Assembly: GCA_004375965.1 (NCBI GenBank)
Contig: SOIS01000176.1
Location: forward strand, 1 to 34,361
Source of the DNA: Candidatus Cloacimonadota bacterium
GTDB taxonomy: Bacteria > Hydrothermota > E44-bin80
DNA length: 34,361 nucleotides
Direction of reading: 5' to 3'
In this document: piece after piece, positions 24,009-32,374 of the stretch
How the letters are laid out: the number at the start of each line of letters is the position of its first letter
How positions within the stretch are numbered: position 1 is the stretch's first letter
Made by a program: the position numbers and the translations under genes
Notes under the pieces: model-generated
What the model saw: only the letters and a program-made list of their open reading frames with translations
Told to the model about the DNA's origin: nothing
Database searches by the model: none

Positions 24009-25265
24009 ATGGATTTTGATATTAAAGACACAAAACTAAAAAAGAGCGGGAAACTGAAGATAGAATGGGCAGACAGAAATATGCCTGTCTTGGAATCCAT
24101 AAGGGAGGATTTCAGAAAAAAGAAATCTCTAAAAGGTTTGCGCATTGCAGCCTGTCTTCATGTAACAAGCGAAACCGCTAACCTTGTAAGAACACTAAAA
24201 GTGGGTGGTGCAAGGGTTACTCTAACAGCCTCAAATCCACTATCAACACAGGACGATGTGGCAGCATCACTTGTAAAGGATTATAATATACCTGTTTTTG
24301 CAATAAAAGGAGAAGATGATAAGACCTATTACAAACATATAGACGCTGCACTGAGTATCAAGCCAAACATAACAATGGATGACGGAGCAGACCTTATATC
24401 CACTCTCCATTTAAAGAAAAAGAAACTACTTGATGGAGTTATTGGTGGAACTGAGGAAACAACAACAGGTGTTGTACGGTTGAGAAGTATGGCTAAAGAG
24501 GGTATTCTACAGTATCCTATCATTGCTGTCAATGACTCATACACAAAATATCTTTTTGATAACCGCTATGGCACAGGCCAGAGTACAGTCGATGGTATTC
24601 TCAGAGCAACGAACATATTGTTTGCAGGTTCAACCGTTGTTGTCGCAGGCTATGGATGGTGTGGAAGGGGTTTTGCTCTAAGGGCAAAAGGTTTAGGAGC
24701 TAATGTCATCGTTACGGAAGTAGATTCTGTAAAGGCACTTGAGGCGGCTATGGATGGTTTCCGAGTACTTCCTATGAAAGAAGCTGCCCCTCTTGGAGAA
24801 CTTTTTGTCACATTAACAGGTGATATAAATGTTATAGATATTGAGCATTTCAAGAGAATGAAGGACGGTGCAATCGTCGCAAATTCAGGTCATTTTGATG
24901 TGGAAATCAACAAAAAGGGACTAAAGAAAATCTCGAAATTAAAAAGAAAAGTTAGACCATCTGTTGAGGAATATACATTAAAAAACGGTAAAAAGATTTT
25001 CCTTCTTTCGGAGGGAAGACTTGTTAATCTTTCATCTGCAGAGGGTCATCCCGCCTGTGTTATGGATATGTCATTTGCTAATCAGTCAAAGGCGGCTCTA
25101 TATTTAAAACAAAACGGAAAATATCTCGGTAAAAAAGTGTATAAACTGCCAGACGAGATTGACATAGAGATAGCACGTCTAAAGTTAAAGCGCCTTAAAG
25201 TTCGTTATGATAAGCTAACAAAGGAACAGGAGGAATACCTTTCTTCATGGAAGATAGGAACATAA
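24009..25265 (+). CDS. ahcY: Adenosylhomocysteinase
   Basis: The product is 418 residues, the short form without the insertion seen in some bacterial and eukaryotic enzymes. The N-terminal block ([18 protein letters not shown]) and [13 protein letters not shown] carry substrate contacts. [20 protein letters not shown] is the NAD-binding glycine-rich loop, and [17 protein letters not shown] is the conserved late motif. It splits S-adenosylhomocysteine into adenosine and homocysteine, relieving inhibition of methyltransferases. The C-terminus ends [16 protein letters not shown], as in archaeal and thermophile-type enzymes, rather than the longer tail ending in Y-R-Y. The start is clear (AAAGGAGCATAT before ATG). 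Confidence 0.95.
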   Translation: MDFDIKDTKLKKSGKLKIEWADRNMPVLESIREDFRKKKSLKGLRIAACLHVTSETANLVRTLKVGGARVTLTASNPLSTQDDVAASLVKDYNIPVFAIKGEDDKTYYKHIDAALSIKPNITMDDGADLISTLHLKKKKLLDGVIGGTEETTTGVVRLRSMAKEGILQYPIIAVNDSYTKYLFDNRYGTGQSTVDGILRATNILFAGSTVVVAGYGWCGRGFALRAKGLGANVIVTEVDSVKALEAAMDGFRVLPMKEAAPLGELFVTLTGDINVIDIEHFKRMKDGAIVANSGHFDVEINKKGLKKISKLKRKVRPSVEEYTLKNGKKIFLLSEGRLVNLSSAEGHPACVMDMSFANQSKAALYLKQNGKYLGKKVYKLPDEIDIEIARLKLKRLKVRYDKLTKEQEEYLSSWKIGT

Positions 25266-25466
25266 AATACACATTTAAGGTGTTAAGTAGTTATTAAGTT
25301 AACGAGTAATTATGAAATGAAAACGAAGATGTAAACCTGTTTGTAACCGCAAGCTTCAGCCCGCGTAAATGTTGCGATATGAAAATAAAAAAGTTCGAAA
25401 TTTCTATTTCTTATCTTCGGTCTCATATCTTATGCCTGAACTAAATGTTTAATGAAGGAGATGAAT

Positions 25467-26783
25467 ATGGATAGAAAAAAGGTTATTATTATGGGGGCTG
25501 CTGGAAGGGATTTCCATAACTTTAATACCTTCTTCAGAGATAACAGTGAATATGAAGTAATCGGTTTCACTGCTACACAAATACCCAACATTGAAGGAAG
25601 GAAGTATCCAAAGGAGCTTGCAGGAGAACTCTATCCTGATGGAATACCTATTTTTCCAGAAAATGAACTAACTTCATTAATAAAGGATAAAAACGTTGAG
25701 TTCGTTGTTTTCTCTTACAGCGATGTTTCACACACCTATGTGATGCATAAAGCATCAGAGGTGTTAGCAGCAGGAGCACATTACTTACTCCTTGGCTCTA
25801 AAGATACAATGCTAAAATCTGAAAAGCCTATCATCGCTATATGTGCTGTCCGTACAGGTAGTGGAAAAAGTCAGACAACAAGAAGGGTTACAGACATACT
25901 GGCAGCTCATGGAAAGAAAGTGGTTGTTATTAGGCACCCAATGCCTTATGGTGATTTGAAGGAACAGATAGTTCAGCGTTTTTCAAAATATGAAGATCTT
26001 GAAAAACATAAATGCACAATTGAAGAGAGAGAAGAGTATGAACCCCACATTGAAAAAGGTATTGTAGTTTACGCCGGTGTCGATTACGAAAAAATCTTGA
26101 GAGAAGCAGAGAATGAGGCAGATATAATCCTGTGGGATGGTGGCAACAATGATATTCCATTTTACAAACCAGACCTCCACATTGTAGTTCTGGATCCTCT
26201 GAGAGCGGGGCACGAACTGTTATATCATCCAGGAGAAACGAACCTGAGAATGTGCGATGTTGCAATTATCAACAAAATAGATAGTGCAAAAAAGGCTGAT
26301 GTGGAGAAAGTAAGGAAAAACATTAAAGATGTTAATCCAGATGCAACAATCATTGAAGCAAACTCACCAGTTAGCGTGGATAAACCAGATCTTATTAAAG
26401 ATAAAAAGGTTCTTGTTATAGAAGATGGTCCTACACTTACACACGGTGGGATGTCTTATGGTGCAGGATTTGTAGCAGCAGAGAGAGCAGGGGTGCAAGC
26501 GGTTGTTGATCCGCGACCTTTTGCAGTTAGAACTATAAAAGAGACATTCAATAAATATCCTCAGACAGGTAAAATACTCCCAGCAATGGGTTACGGAGAG
26601 GAACAGATAAAGGATCTTGAAGAAACAATAAATTCATCACCTGTTGATGCTGTGATTATAGCCACACCCATTGATCTTTCTAAACTTATCAAAATAAATA
26701 AACCAAGCGTTCGGGTAAAGTATAAACTCGAAGAGATAGGTGACATAACCCTCTCTAATGTCTTGAATCCTTTTTTAAGGTAA
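25467..26783 (+). CDS. COG2403-family P-loop protein ('cyclic 2,3-diphosphoglycerate synthetase'-like)
   Basis: The product is 438 residues from ATG 25467, which has AAGGAG six bases before it; the ATG at 25452 precedes that site and is rejected. An N-terminal Rossmann-like part (KKVIIMGAAGRDFHNFNTFF) is followed by a P-loop NTPase part with Walker A AVRTGSGKSQTTRR (127-140), a WDGGNND motif (223-229) and NKID (269-272), as in G3E/SIMIBI-type proteins. Databases commonly name such proteins after archaeal cyclic 2,3-bisphosphoglycerate synthetase, but a thermoprotectant role is not evident here. Its stop overlaps the carbamate kinase start by one base (TAATG), so the two are made together and may share a pathway. 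The function is unknown; the family is recognised with good confidence. Confidence 0.75.
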   Translation: MDRKKVIIMGAAGRDFHNFNTFFRDNSEYEVIGFTATQIPNIEGRKYPKELAGELYPDGIPIFPENELTSLIKDKNVEFVVFSYSDVSHTYVMHKASEVLAAGAHYLLLGSKDTMLKSEKPIIAICAVRTGSGKSQTTRRVTDILAAHGKKVVVIRHPMPYGDLKEQIVQRFSKYEDLEKHKCTIEEREEYEPHIEKGIVVYAGVDYEKILREAENEADIILWDGGNNDIPFYKPDLHIVVLDPLRAGHELLYHPGETNLRMCDVAIINKIDSAKKADVEKVRKNIKDVNPDATIIEANSPVSVDKPDLIKDKKVLVIEDGPTLTHGGMSYGAGFVAAERAGVQAVVDPRPFAVRTIKETFNKYPQTGKILPAMGYGEEQIKDLEETINSSPVDAVIIATPIDLSKLIKINKPSVRVKYKLEEIGDITLSNVLNPFLR

Positions 26784-27724
26784 TGATAGGGAAAAAAGCA
26801 GTTGTCGCACTTGGCGGAAACGCCTTGATTAAGAAGGGTCAAAAGGGCGACATACATGAACAGTTTGCGAATGCAAGGGAAAGCTTGGTCGGTATTGTAG
26901 ACCTTATAAATGAAGGTTATAAGATAGCGATAACACATGGGAACGGTCCACAGGCAGGTGCTGAACTCATAAAAAACGAATGCGCAAGGAAAGAAATTCC
27001 ACCACTTCCATTAGGTTGTATAGATGCAGAAACAGAAGGATGGATGGGATATATGATAGAGCAATCCCTTCAGAATCGTCTAAAAAGGGAAGGTATCAAG
27101 AGAAGTGTCGTAACGATCATCACACAGGTAATCGTTGATAAGAACGACCCGTCTCTTAATAAACCAACAAAGTTTGTCGGTCCATCATACAAAAAAGAAG
27201 AACTTGATGAATTGTTAGATAAGGGTTGGATTATAAAAATAGACAAATCACGAGGATTTCGGCGGGTTGTACCTTCTCCAAAACCAATCGAAATCGTTGA
27301 AAAAGAGGCGATTAAGCATCTTGTAGATTCTGGAATTATTGTCATCGCTGCAGGTGGAGGAGGTATCCCGGTCTATATCGAAGACGATGGTACATACGAA
27401 GGTTTAGATGCAGTTATCGATAAAGACAGGGCATCCGCTGTTCTCGCACATGATATTGAAGCTGAACTCCTTGTTATCCTCACAGACGTTGACGCTGTTT
27501 ATTCAAACTTCAACACGGAAAAAGCAAAACCCATCAGAAAAATGGATATAGAAAAGGCTGAAGAATACCTGAAGGGTGGTGAATTCTCCGCCGGCACAAT
27601 GAGACCAAAGATTGAAGCAGCCATCAATTTCTTGAATTCAGGTGGGAAGGAAGTAATCATTGGCTCGCTTCACGAGGCAAAAGCGGCTGTTGACAAACTT
27701 TCGGGAACACTCTTAGTTCCATAG
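26783..27724 (+). CDS. arcC: Carbamate kinase
   Basis: The 313-residue protein is standard length. Landmarks of the amino acid kinase fold are KAVVALGGNALIKKGQKG at the start, THGNGPQAGAE, GPSYKKEE, RRVVPSPKP, AAGGGGIPV (about 189 onward), the DKDRASAVLA lysine/aspartate site and LTDVDAVYSN. It interconverts carbamoyl phosphate plus ADP with ATP and carbamate, usually making ATP from arginine, agmatine, allantoin or purine breakdown. No ornithine carbamoyltransferase or arginine deiminase gene is in the window. Its ATG overlaps the TAA of the COG2403 gene. The 131-bp spacer after it holds no clear terminator. Confidence 0.95.
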   Translation: MIGKKAVVALGGNALIKKGQKGDIHEQFANARESLVGIVDLINEGYKIAITHGNGPQAGAELIKNECARKEIPPLPLGCIDAETEGWMGYMIEQSLQNRLKREGIKRSVVTIITQVIVDKNDPSLNKPTKFVGPSYKKEELDELLDKGWIIKIDKSRGFRRVVPSPKPIEIVEKEAIKHLVDSGIIVIAAGGGGIPVYIEDDGTYEGLDAVIDKDRASAVLAHDIEAELLVILTDVDAVYSNFNTEKAKPIRKMDIEKAEEYLKGGEFSAGTMRPKIEAAINFLNSGGKEVIIGSLHEAKAAVDKLSGTLLVP

Positions 27725-27855
27725 AATATGTATGTTTTAGATGAGAAACGGAGAAAGGGTGTATCGGAGAAACGGGGATATGACTTAAGGTTTAATGACT
27801 TAATTACAATTAAAACAATACATTTTAAGCATAAATCTATATAAAGAGGAGATAG

Positions 27856-28257
27856 ATGGAAAAGACATTGTTTTTCATTAAACCTGATGCAGTTAAAAGA
27901 AATATAGTTGGGAAGATTCTTAAAATAGTAGAAGAAGAAGGATTTAAGATCGTTCAACTCAAAATGCTAAGATTTAGCAAAAAGACTGCATCCAATTTTT
28001 ATGCAATTCACAAAAGAAAACCTTTCTTTGATGATCTCATTAAGTACATTACCTCCTCAGAATGTGTTGCATCTGTTCTTGGGAAAGAAAATGCGGTTAA
28101 TGAATTGCGGAAACTGGTTGGAGAAACAGACCCACTGAAATCACCCCCTGGAACAATAAGAAGATGTTACGGAACTGATATTCAAAGGAACGCTGTTCAT
28201 GCATCAGATTCAGTTGAAAATGCAAAGATAGAAATCTCTATAATTTTCGGGGAATAG
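27856..28257 (+). CDS. ndk: Nucleoside diphosphate kinase
   Basis: The 133-residue product starts with the family signature TLFFIKPDAVKRNIVGKIL and contains the phosphorylated His115 in RNAVHASDSVENA, plus GPT-like GETDPLKSPPGTIR. It balances nucleoside triphosphates using ATP. AGAGGAGAT before ATG 27856 fixes the start. It stands between the carbamate kinase and acetate kinase genes, with spacers of 131 and 306 bases, so it is probably its own unit. The sequence VLGKENAV replaces the usual V-x-x-G-x-x-A region as expected. Confidence 0.96.
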   Translation: MEKTLFFIKPDAVKRNIVGKILKIVEEEGFKIVQLKMLRFSKKTASNFYAIHKRKPFFDDLIKYITSSECVASVLGKENAVNELRKLVGETDPLKSPPGTIRRCYGTDIQRNAVHASDSVENAKIEISIIFGE

Positions 28258-28563
28258 GAAAATTTGCAACAACAGAAACTATGGACGAAGAAAAATAACA
28301 TTAACAGGGATTGTAAGAGAATAGATGAGATAATAAATAAAAATTAAACGAAATTAGGAAAATGGAAAATGTTCTTAACAGACGAAAATGCGAAAATGGA
28401 AGTTACGAAAATTAAAACAAAGGGTACAATAAACAATTTCAAATTTCTCAATTCCGGGTCTATCAATTGCCCAATTTCTAAAAACCCCTGTTGATAATAA
28501 AATAGAATGCTCCATATGCTATCTGCGATCTATGCAATCTCTCTGGCTAAATGAATAAAAATT
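28258..28563. other. 306-bp spacer between ndk and ackA
   Basis: No gene is credible here. The spacer contains a 29-nt motif (28442-28470) that matches 18221-18249 at 24 of 29 positions, and a candidate sigma-70 promoter for ackA (28491-28520). The remainder is A-rich and shows no stable hairpin with a T run. Confidence 0.6.
28491..28520 (+). promoter_or_regulatory. Candidate promoter for ackA-nfnAB
   Basis: TTGATA (28491-28496), an 18-base spacer and TATGCT (28515-28520). This is a fair but not strong match; the leader to the ackA ATG would be about 37 bases. Confidence 0.35.
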
Positions 28564-29889
28564 ATGAATGATATTATTGTTTTAACATTAAATTGTGGTA
28601 GTTCCTCGGTAAAATACCAGTTGTATAACTGGAACAAGCGGACAATCATGTGCAAAGGTATAGTCGAAAGGATAATAATCGGTGGTACATTTATAAAGCA
28701 TGAGGTGCCAGGTAAAACAACGCACAAAAAGAAGAAAGAGTGTGCAGACCACAAGGAAGCAATTCAACTTGTTATAGAAACAATCATCAATGGAAAAGAA
28801 CCAGTAATTAATGATCTTTCTAAAGTTAAGGCGTGCGGGCACAGGGTTGTGCATGGAGGTGACAAATTTGTGAAATCTACTCGAATATCCCAGAAAGTGC
28901 TCGAAACCTTTGAGGAATTAAAAGATCTCGCACCACTCCACAATCCTCCTAATATCACAGGAATAAAAGCATCAATGGAACTCATGCCAGATATTCTACA
29001 TATCGCGGTTATGGATACAGCATTCCTTCAAACCTTGCCCAGGAAGGCATACACATATGCGGTTCCTTACGAATGGTATGAAAAATATAAGGTAAGGAGA
29101 TACGGTTTTCACGGCACTTCTCATCTTTATGTTTCGAGAAGGGCTGCTGTGCTCTTAAAAAAAGCGAAAGATGAAGTCAATCTAATAACCTGCCATATTG
29201 GTAATGGTGTGAGTTTTACCGCAATCAAAAAGGGTGTAGCAGTTGACCATTCAATGGGTTTTACACCTCTTGAGGGACTTGTAATGGGTACGCGTTCTGG
29301 TGATATTGACCCTGCAATAATAAGCTACATCTCTGAAAAAGAAGGGTTTACAGCATCACGAATAGTATCCATTCTTAATAGGAAAAGTGGTATACTTGGA
29401 ATAACAGGAAAATTTACTGATAGAAGGGATGTAACAGAAGCAATGAAAAAAGGAGATGACAAGGCAAAACTTGCCTTTAATATAGAGACATACAGAATAA
29501 AAAAATATATTGGAGCCTACATGGCTGTTCTCGGTAATGTAGATGCAATCGTTTTCACTGCAGGTGCAGGAGAAATGTCTTATGAATTGAGAGAAGCAGC
29601 ACTGGATGGACTTGAGTGCTTTGGAATAAAAATCAATAAAGAAATAAATAGAAAGGCAGTAAGCAGAAATCATGAATTTACGATCTCAAGTGATTCATCA
29701 AAGGTAAAAGTTTTTGTCATACCTACAGATGAAGAAACGGTTTTTACAGAGGATGTAGTTGCAATACTTAAAGGAGAATATACTGATCCTCAGACATACA
29801 ATTACTCTTTTGAAAAACCATCATACATAAACAGGATGAGGGAAGAGGCTTACAGAAAAGAAAGGGGATTAAATGAACCAAATCATTGA
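28564..29889 (+). CDS. ackA: Acetate kinase
   Basis: The 441-residue protein is about 40 residues longer than typical acetate kinases. Family blocks are LTLNCGSSSVKYQLYNW (Asn and substrate site), CGHRVVHGG, AVMDTAFLQTLP (catalytic Asp), RRYGFHGTSH, VMGTRSGDIDP (catalytic Arg), FTAGAGE, and VFVIPTDEE near the end, where most members have P-T-N-E-E. It makes ATP and acetate from acetyl phosphate. No phosphotransacetylase lies beside it. The extra length is mostly a charged C-terminal tail (SFEKPSYINRMREEAY). It has no visible ribosome site, and its last 17 bases overlap the nfnA start, suggesting acetate formation is co-regulated with redox balancing. Confidence 0.93.
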   Translation: MNDIIVLTLNCGSSSVKYQLYNWNKRTIMCKGIVERIIIGGTFIKHEVPGKTTHKKKKECADHKEAIQLVIETIINGKEPVINDLSKVKACGHRVVHGGDKFVKSTRISQKVLETFEELKDLAPLHNPPNITGIKASMELMPDILHIAVMDTAFLQTLPRKAYTYAVPYEWYEKYKVRRYGFHGTSHLYVSRRAAVLLKKAKDEVNLITCHIGNGVSFTAIKKGVAVDHSMGFTPLEGLVMGTRSGDIDPAIISYISEKEGFTASRIVSILNRKSGILGITGKFTDRRDVTEAMKKGDDKAKLAFNIETYRIKKYIGAYMAVLGNVDAIVFTAGAGEMSYELREAALDGLECFGIKINKEINRKAVSRNHEFTISSDSSKVKVFVIPTDEETVFTEDVVAILKGEYTDPQTYNYSFEKPSYINRMREEAYRKERGLNEPNH

Positions 29890-30721
29890 TAAAAAGAGAC
29901 TTGCGGAAGGAATAAATCTTTTTGAAATAGAGGCACCACTTATTGCAAGAAAAAGAAAACCTGGTCAGTTTGTCATTATAAGAATTGATGAGAACGGGGA
30001 AAGAATCCCTTTGACAATTGCTGATGTAAATAAAGAAAAGGGAATTATAACCATTGTCGTCCAGGTTGTTGGTAAAACTACTGAACATCTTGGAACATTA
30101 AGTCCCGGCGATAGTCTGCTCGATGTTGTCGGACCTCTTGGTCAGCCTACACATATTGAGAAATTTGGAACAGTTGTTGCAATCGGTGGAGGAGTTGGAC
30201 ATGCAGTTTGTTTTCCCATAGCAAAAGGAATGAAGGACGCAGGGAATTACCTCATAACAATAGTAGGTGCAAGAACAAAGGGCCTAATTATACTGGAGGA
30301 AGAGACAAAAAAATTCTCAGATGAATTTTACATTACAACGGACGATGGTTCTTATGGGAAAAAAGGACTTGTAACAGACCAGCTAAAGGAACTTTTAGAA
30401 GGAGGGAAAAAAATTGACCTTGTTCTTGCAGCCGGTCCTGCAATTATGATGAAATTTGTATCTTTGATGACAAAGGAATATGGGATAAAAACGATCGTGA
30501 GCCTTAATTCTATTATGGTAGACGGAACAGGAATGTGTGGTGTTTGCAGGGTGGAAGTGGGAGGCAAAACAAAATTCGCCTGTGTTGATGGACCAGAATT
30601 TGATGGACATGAGGTAAATTATGACCTTCTTATGAAAAGGCTCGCAACATACAAAGAAGAGGAAAAACTTGCATATGATAGATACATGCAGAAAATCAAG
30701 GATAAAGGAAAAGAAATGTAG
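29873..30721 (+). CDS. nfnA: NfnA: small subunit of NADH-dependent ferredoxin:NADP+ oxidoreductase
   Basis: The 282-residue protein is a ferredoxin-NADP reductase-fold subunit: a flavin-binding barrel with RIPLTIAD (44-51), an NAD-binding part with AIGGGVGHA (103-111), and a C-terminal [2Fe-2S] site with Cys222, Cys225 and Cys237 plus the nearby Asp217 (VDGTGMCGVCRVEV). Paired with the downstream NfnB-type subunit it forms the bifurcating transhydrogenase that couples NADPH oxidation or formation with ferredoxin and NAD. The alternative annotation is sulfide dehydrogenase SudB or a dihydroorotate dehydrogenase electron-transfer subunit, but pairing with a GltA-like subunit favours Nfn. It overlaps ackA by 17 bases and has AAGGGG before its ATG. 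Confidence 0.88.
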   Translation: MNQIIDKKRLAEGINLFEIEAPLIARKRKPGQFVIIRIDENGERIPLTIADVNKEKGIITIVVQVVGKTTEHLGTLSPGDSLLDVVGPLGQPTHIEKFGTVVAIGGGVGHAVCFPIAKGMKDAGNYLITIVGARTKGLIILEEETKKFSDEFYITTDDGSYGKKGLVTDQLKELLEGGKKIDLVLAAGPAIMMKFVSLMTKEYGIKTIVSLNSIMVDGTGMCGVCRVEVGGKTKFACVDGPEFDGHEVNYDLLMKRLATYKEEEKLAYDRYMQKIKDKGKEM

Positions 30722-30722
30722 C

Positions 30723-30741
30723 GTTGGGGCTTGTCCCCAAC
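30723..30741 (+). repeat. GC-rich hairpin between nfnA and nfnB
   Basis: GTTGGGG (30723-30729) and CCCCAAC (30735-30741) enclose a 5-nt loop directly after the nfnA stop codon. No T run follows, so it is more likely a small intergenic repeat or an mRNA-stability hairpin than a terminator. Confidence 0.6.
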
Positions 30742-30781
30742 AAAGAACAGAAAAATGATAGAATAAAGAGAGGATTAAACA

Positions 30782-32203
30782 ATGGTGGAAAAAAAGAAAA
30801 AAAAGAAGAAAAAGAGACCACCGCGACAGGAGATGCCAAGACAGGATCCAAAGGAGAGGAGAATGAATTTTAACGAGGTAGCACTTGGATTCTCTGAGGA
30901 GACAGCAGTCATTGAAGCAAGCAGATGTATTGGTTGTCCAAAGCCAGAATGCATTGATGGGTGTCCTGTTTTCGTTGATATCCCTGAATTTATAAAACTT
31001 GTGCAGGAAAAAAAGTTTGTAGAAGCATCAAAAAAGATAAAAGAGACCAACATCCTTCCTGCTATTTGTGGAAGGGTTTGTCCACAGGAGACGCAATGTG
31101 AAATCGTATGTGTTCTCAGCAAAATAGACAAACCTGTTGCAATTGGAAGGCTTGAAAGATTTGTTGCTGATTATGAAGCAGCAGCTGGAGAGGTAGAGAT
31201 TCCTCCTAAGTCTGAACCGAAGGGGAAAAAGGTGGCAGTTGTTGGCTCAGGTCCCGCAGGGCTGACCGTTGCTGGTGAACTTGCAAAGATGGGGTATGAA
31301 GTAATAATCTTTGAGGCACTTCATAAACCGGGTGGTGTTCTTGTATATGGCATCCCGGAATTCAGACTTCCAAAGGCAATAGTGGCAAGGGAGGTAGATT
31401 TTGTCGAGAAATTGGGTGTAGAGCTAAAAACAAATTTTGTTGTTGGACGAACAGTTACAGTCGAGGAATTCTTTGACCAGGGTTATGGTGCTGTTTTCCT
31501 TGGGTTAGGAGCTGGTCTCCCTTGGTTTCTGAACCTTCCAGGTATAAATCTTGTTGGTATATACTCAGCAAATGAATTCCTGACAAGAAGTAATCTGATG
31601 AAAGCATACCTTTTCCCTGAATACGATACACCCCTAAGGGTTGGCAAAAAGGCAGTAGTGATAGGGGGAGGGAATGTTGCAATGGATTCTGTGAGAACAG
31701 CTTTAAGGCTTGGTGCAAAGGAAACACACATAATCTACAGAAGGTCGAGAAAGGAGATGCCGGCAAGAGAAGAGGAGATAGAGAATGCAGAAGCAGAGGG
31801 TGTAATCTTTGATTTTCTTGTAAACCCTGTGGAATTCCTTGGAGATAAAGAGGGAAGAGTTTGCGGTATGAAACTTATCCGAATGGAACTTGGTGAACCC
31901 GATGAGAGTGGAAGGAGGAGACCTGTCCCTATCGAGGGCAGCGAATTTGTCTACAATTGTGATACAGTTGTTATTGCAATCGGTCAGGGACCGAATCCTC
32001 TTGCATTAAGCACTATGAAAGATTTAAAACTTAACAAATGGGGTTATATAGTTGCAGATATTGAGACATGTAAGACCTCTATGAAAGGTGTTTTTGCAGG
32101 CGGTGATATTGTTACTGGAGAAGCAACGGTAATAGAGGCAATGGGATTTGGATGGAGAGCATCCATTGCAATTGACAAGTACTTTACCACAGGGGAATGG
32201 TAG
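30782..32203 (+). CDS. nfnB: NfnB: large subunit of NADH-dependent ferredoxin:NADP+ oxidoreductase (GltD/GltA-like)
   Basis: The product is 473 residues. An N-terminal iron-sulfur domain carries two cysteine sets (Cys49, 52, 57, 61 and Cys96, 100, 106, 110), then an FAD site VVGSGPAGLTVAGELA (153 onward), an NADPH site VIGGGNVAMDSVRTALRLGA (about 293 onward), and the late FAGGDIVTGEATVIEAM block. Stand-alone homologs are often named glutamate synthase small subunit, but without a large glutamate synthase subunit and directly after nfnA the bifurcating transhydrogenase NfnB is the better call. The first 12 residues are almost all lysine (MVEKKKKKKKKR), an expanded A-rich tract compared with the usual few Lys. 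AGAGGATT precedes the ATG. Confidence 0.88.
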   Translation: MVEKKKKKKKKRPPRQEMPRQDPKERRMNFNEVALGFSEETAVIEASRCIGCPKPECIDGCPVFVDIPEFIKLVQEKKFVEASKKIKETNILPAICGRVCPQETQCEIVCVLSKIDKPVAIGRLERFVADYEAAAGEVEIPPKSEPKGKKVAVVGSGPAGLTVAGELAKMGYEVIIFEALHKPGGVLVYGIPEFRLPKAIVAREVDFVEKLGVELKTNFVVGRTVTVEEFFDQGYGAVFLGLGAGLPWFLNLPGINLVGIYSANEFLTRSNLMKAYLFPEYDTPLRVGKKAVVIGGGNVAMDSVRTALRLGAKETHIIYRRSRKEMPAREEEIENAEAEGVIFDFLVNPVEFLGDKEGRVCGMKLIRMELGEPDESGRRRPVPIEGSEFVYNCDTVVIAIGQGPNPLALSTMKDLKLNKWGYIVADIETCKTSMKGVFAGGDIVTGEATVIEAMGFGWRASIAIDKYFTTGEW

Positions 32204-32232
32204 TTTACCCGTACTTTCTTCAAAAGTGCAGG

Positions 32233-32275
32233 TTCGTTTGAATCGTTTGAGCGTTTGCAACGTTTAGTTCGTTAA
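32233..32275. repeat. Degenerate tandem repeat of CGTTTG-type units
   Basis: Five CGTT-bearing units with irregular 9- to 10-bp spacing (TTCGTTTGAA, TCGTTTGAG, CGTTTGCAA, CGTTTAG, TTCGTTAA) lie between nfnB and the inverted repeat preceding mnmG. Its function is unknown. Confidence 0.55.
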
Positions 32276-32285
32276 TGATTTATTC

Positions 32286-32356
32286 GTCATTGCGAGTTTA
32301 TCTTCTTTAATGAACCCCTTCCCTTACAGTCTCTTTTTAACGGGGCTCGCAATGAC
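32286..32356. repeat. Short copy of the TCATTGCGAG inverted repeat before mnmG
   Basis: GTCATTGCGAG (32286-32296) and CTCGCAATGAC (32346-32356) are perfect 11-bp arms, the same ends as the elements at 2196-2350 and 4921-5136 but with an unrelated 49-bp interior. Its right end is only two bases from the mnmG ribosome site (GGAGAGGG, 32359-32366). Confidence 0.8.
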
Positions 32357-32374
32357 ATGGAGAGGGAAAGTGCC

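Noticed and set aside
30775-31131. 118-codon antisense ORF opposite nfnB
   Set aside because: Its poly-Phe end is the complement of the NfnB lysine run; no independent coding evidence.
30782-32203. Glutamate synthase small subunit
   Set aside because: No large glutamate synthase subunit is present and nfnA lies directly upstream, so the NfnB assignment is better supported.
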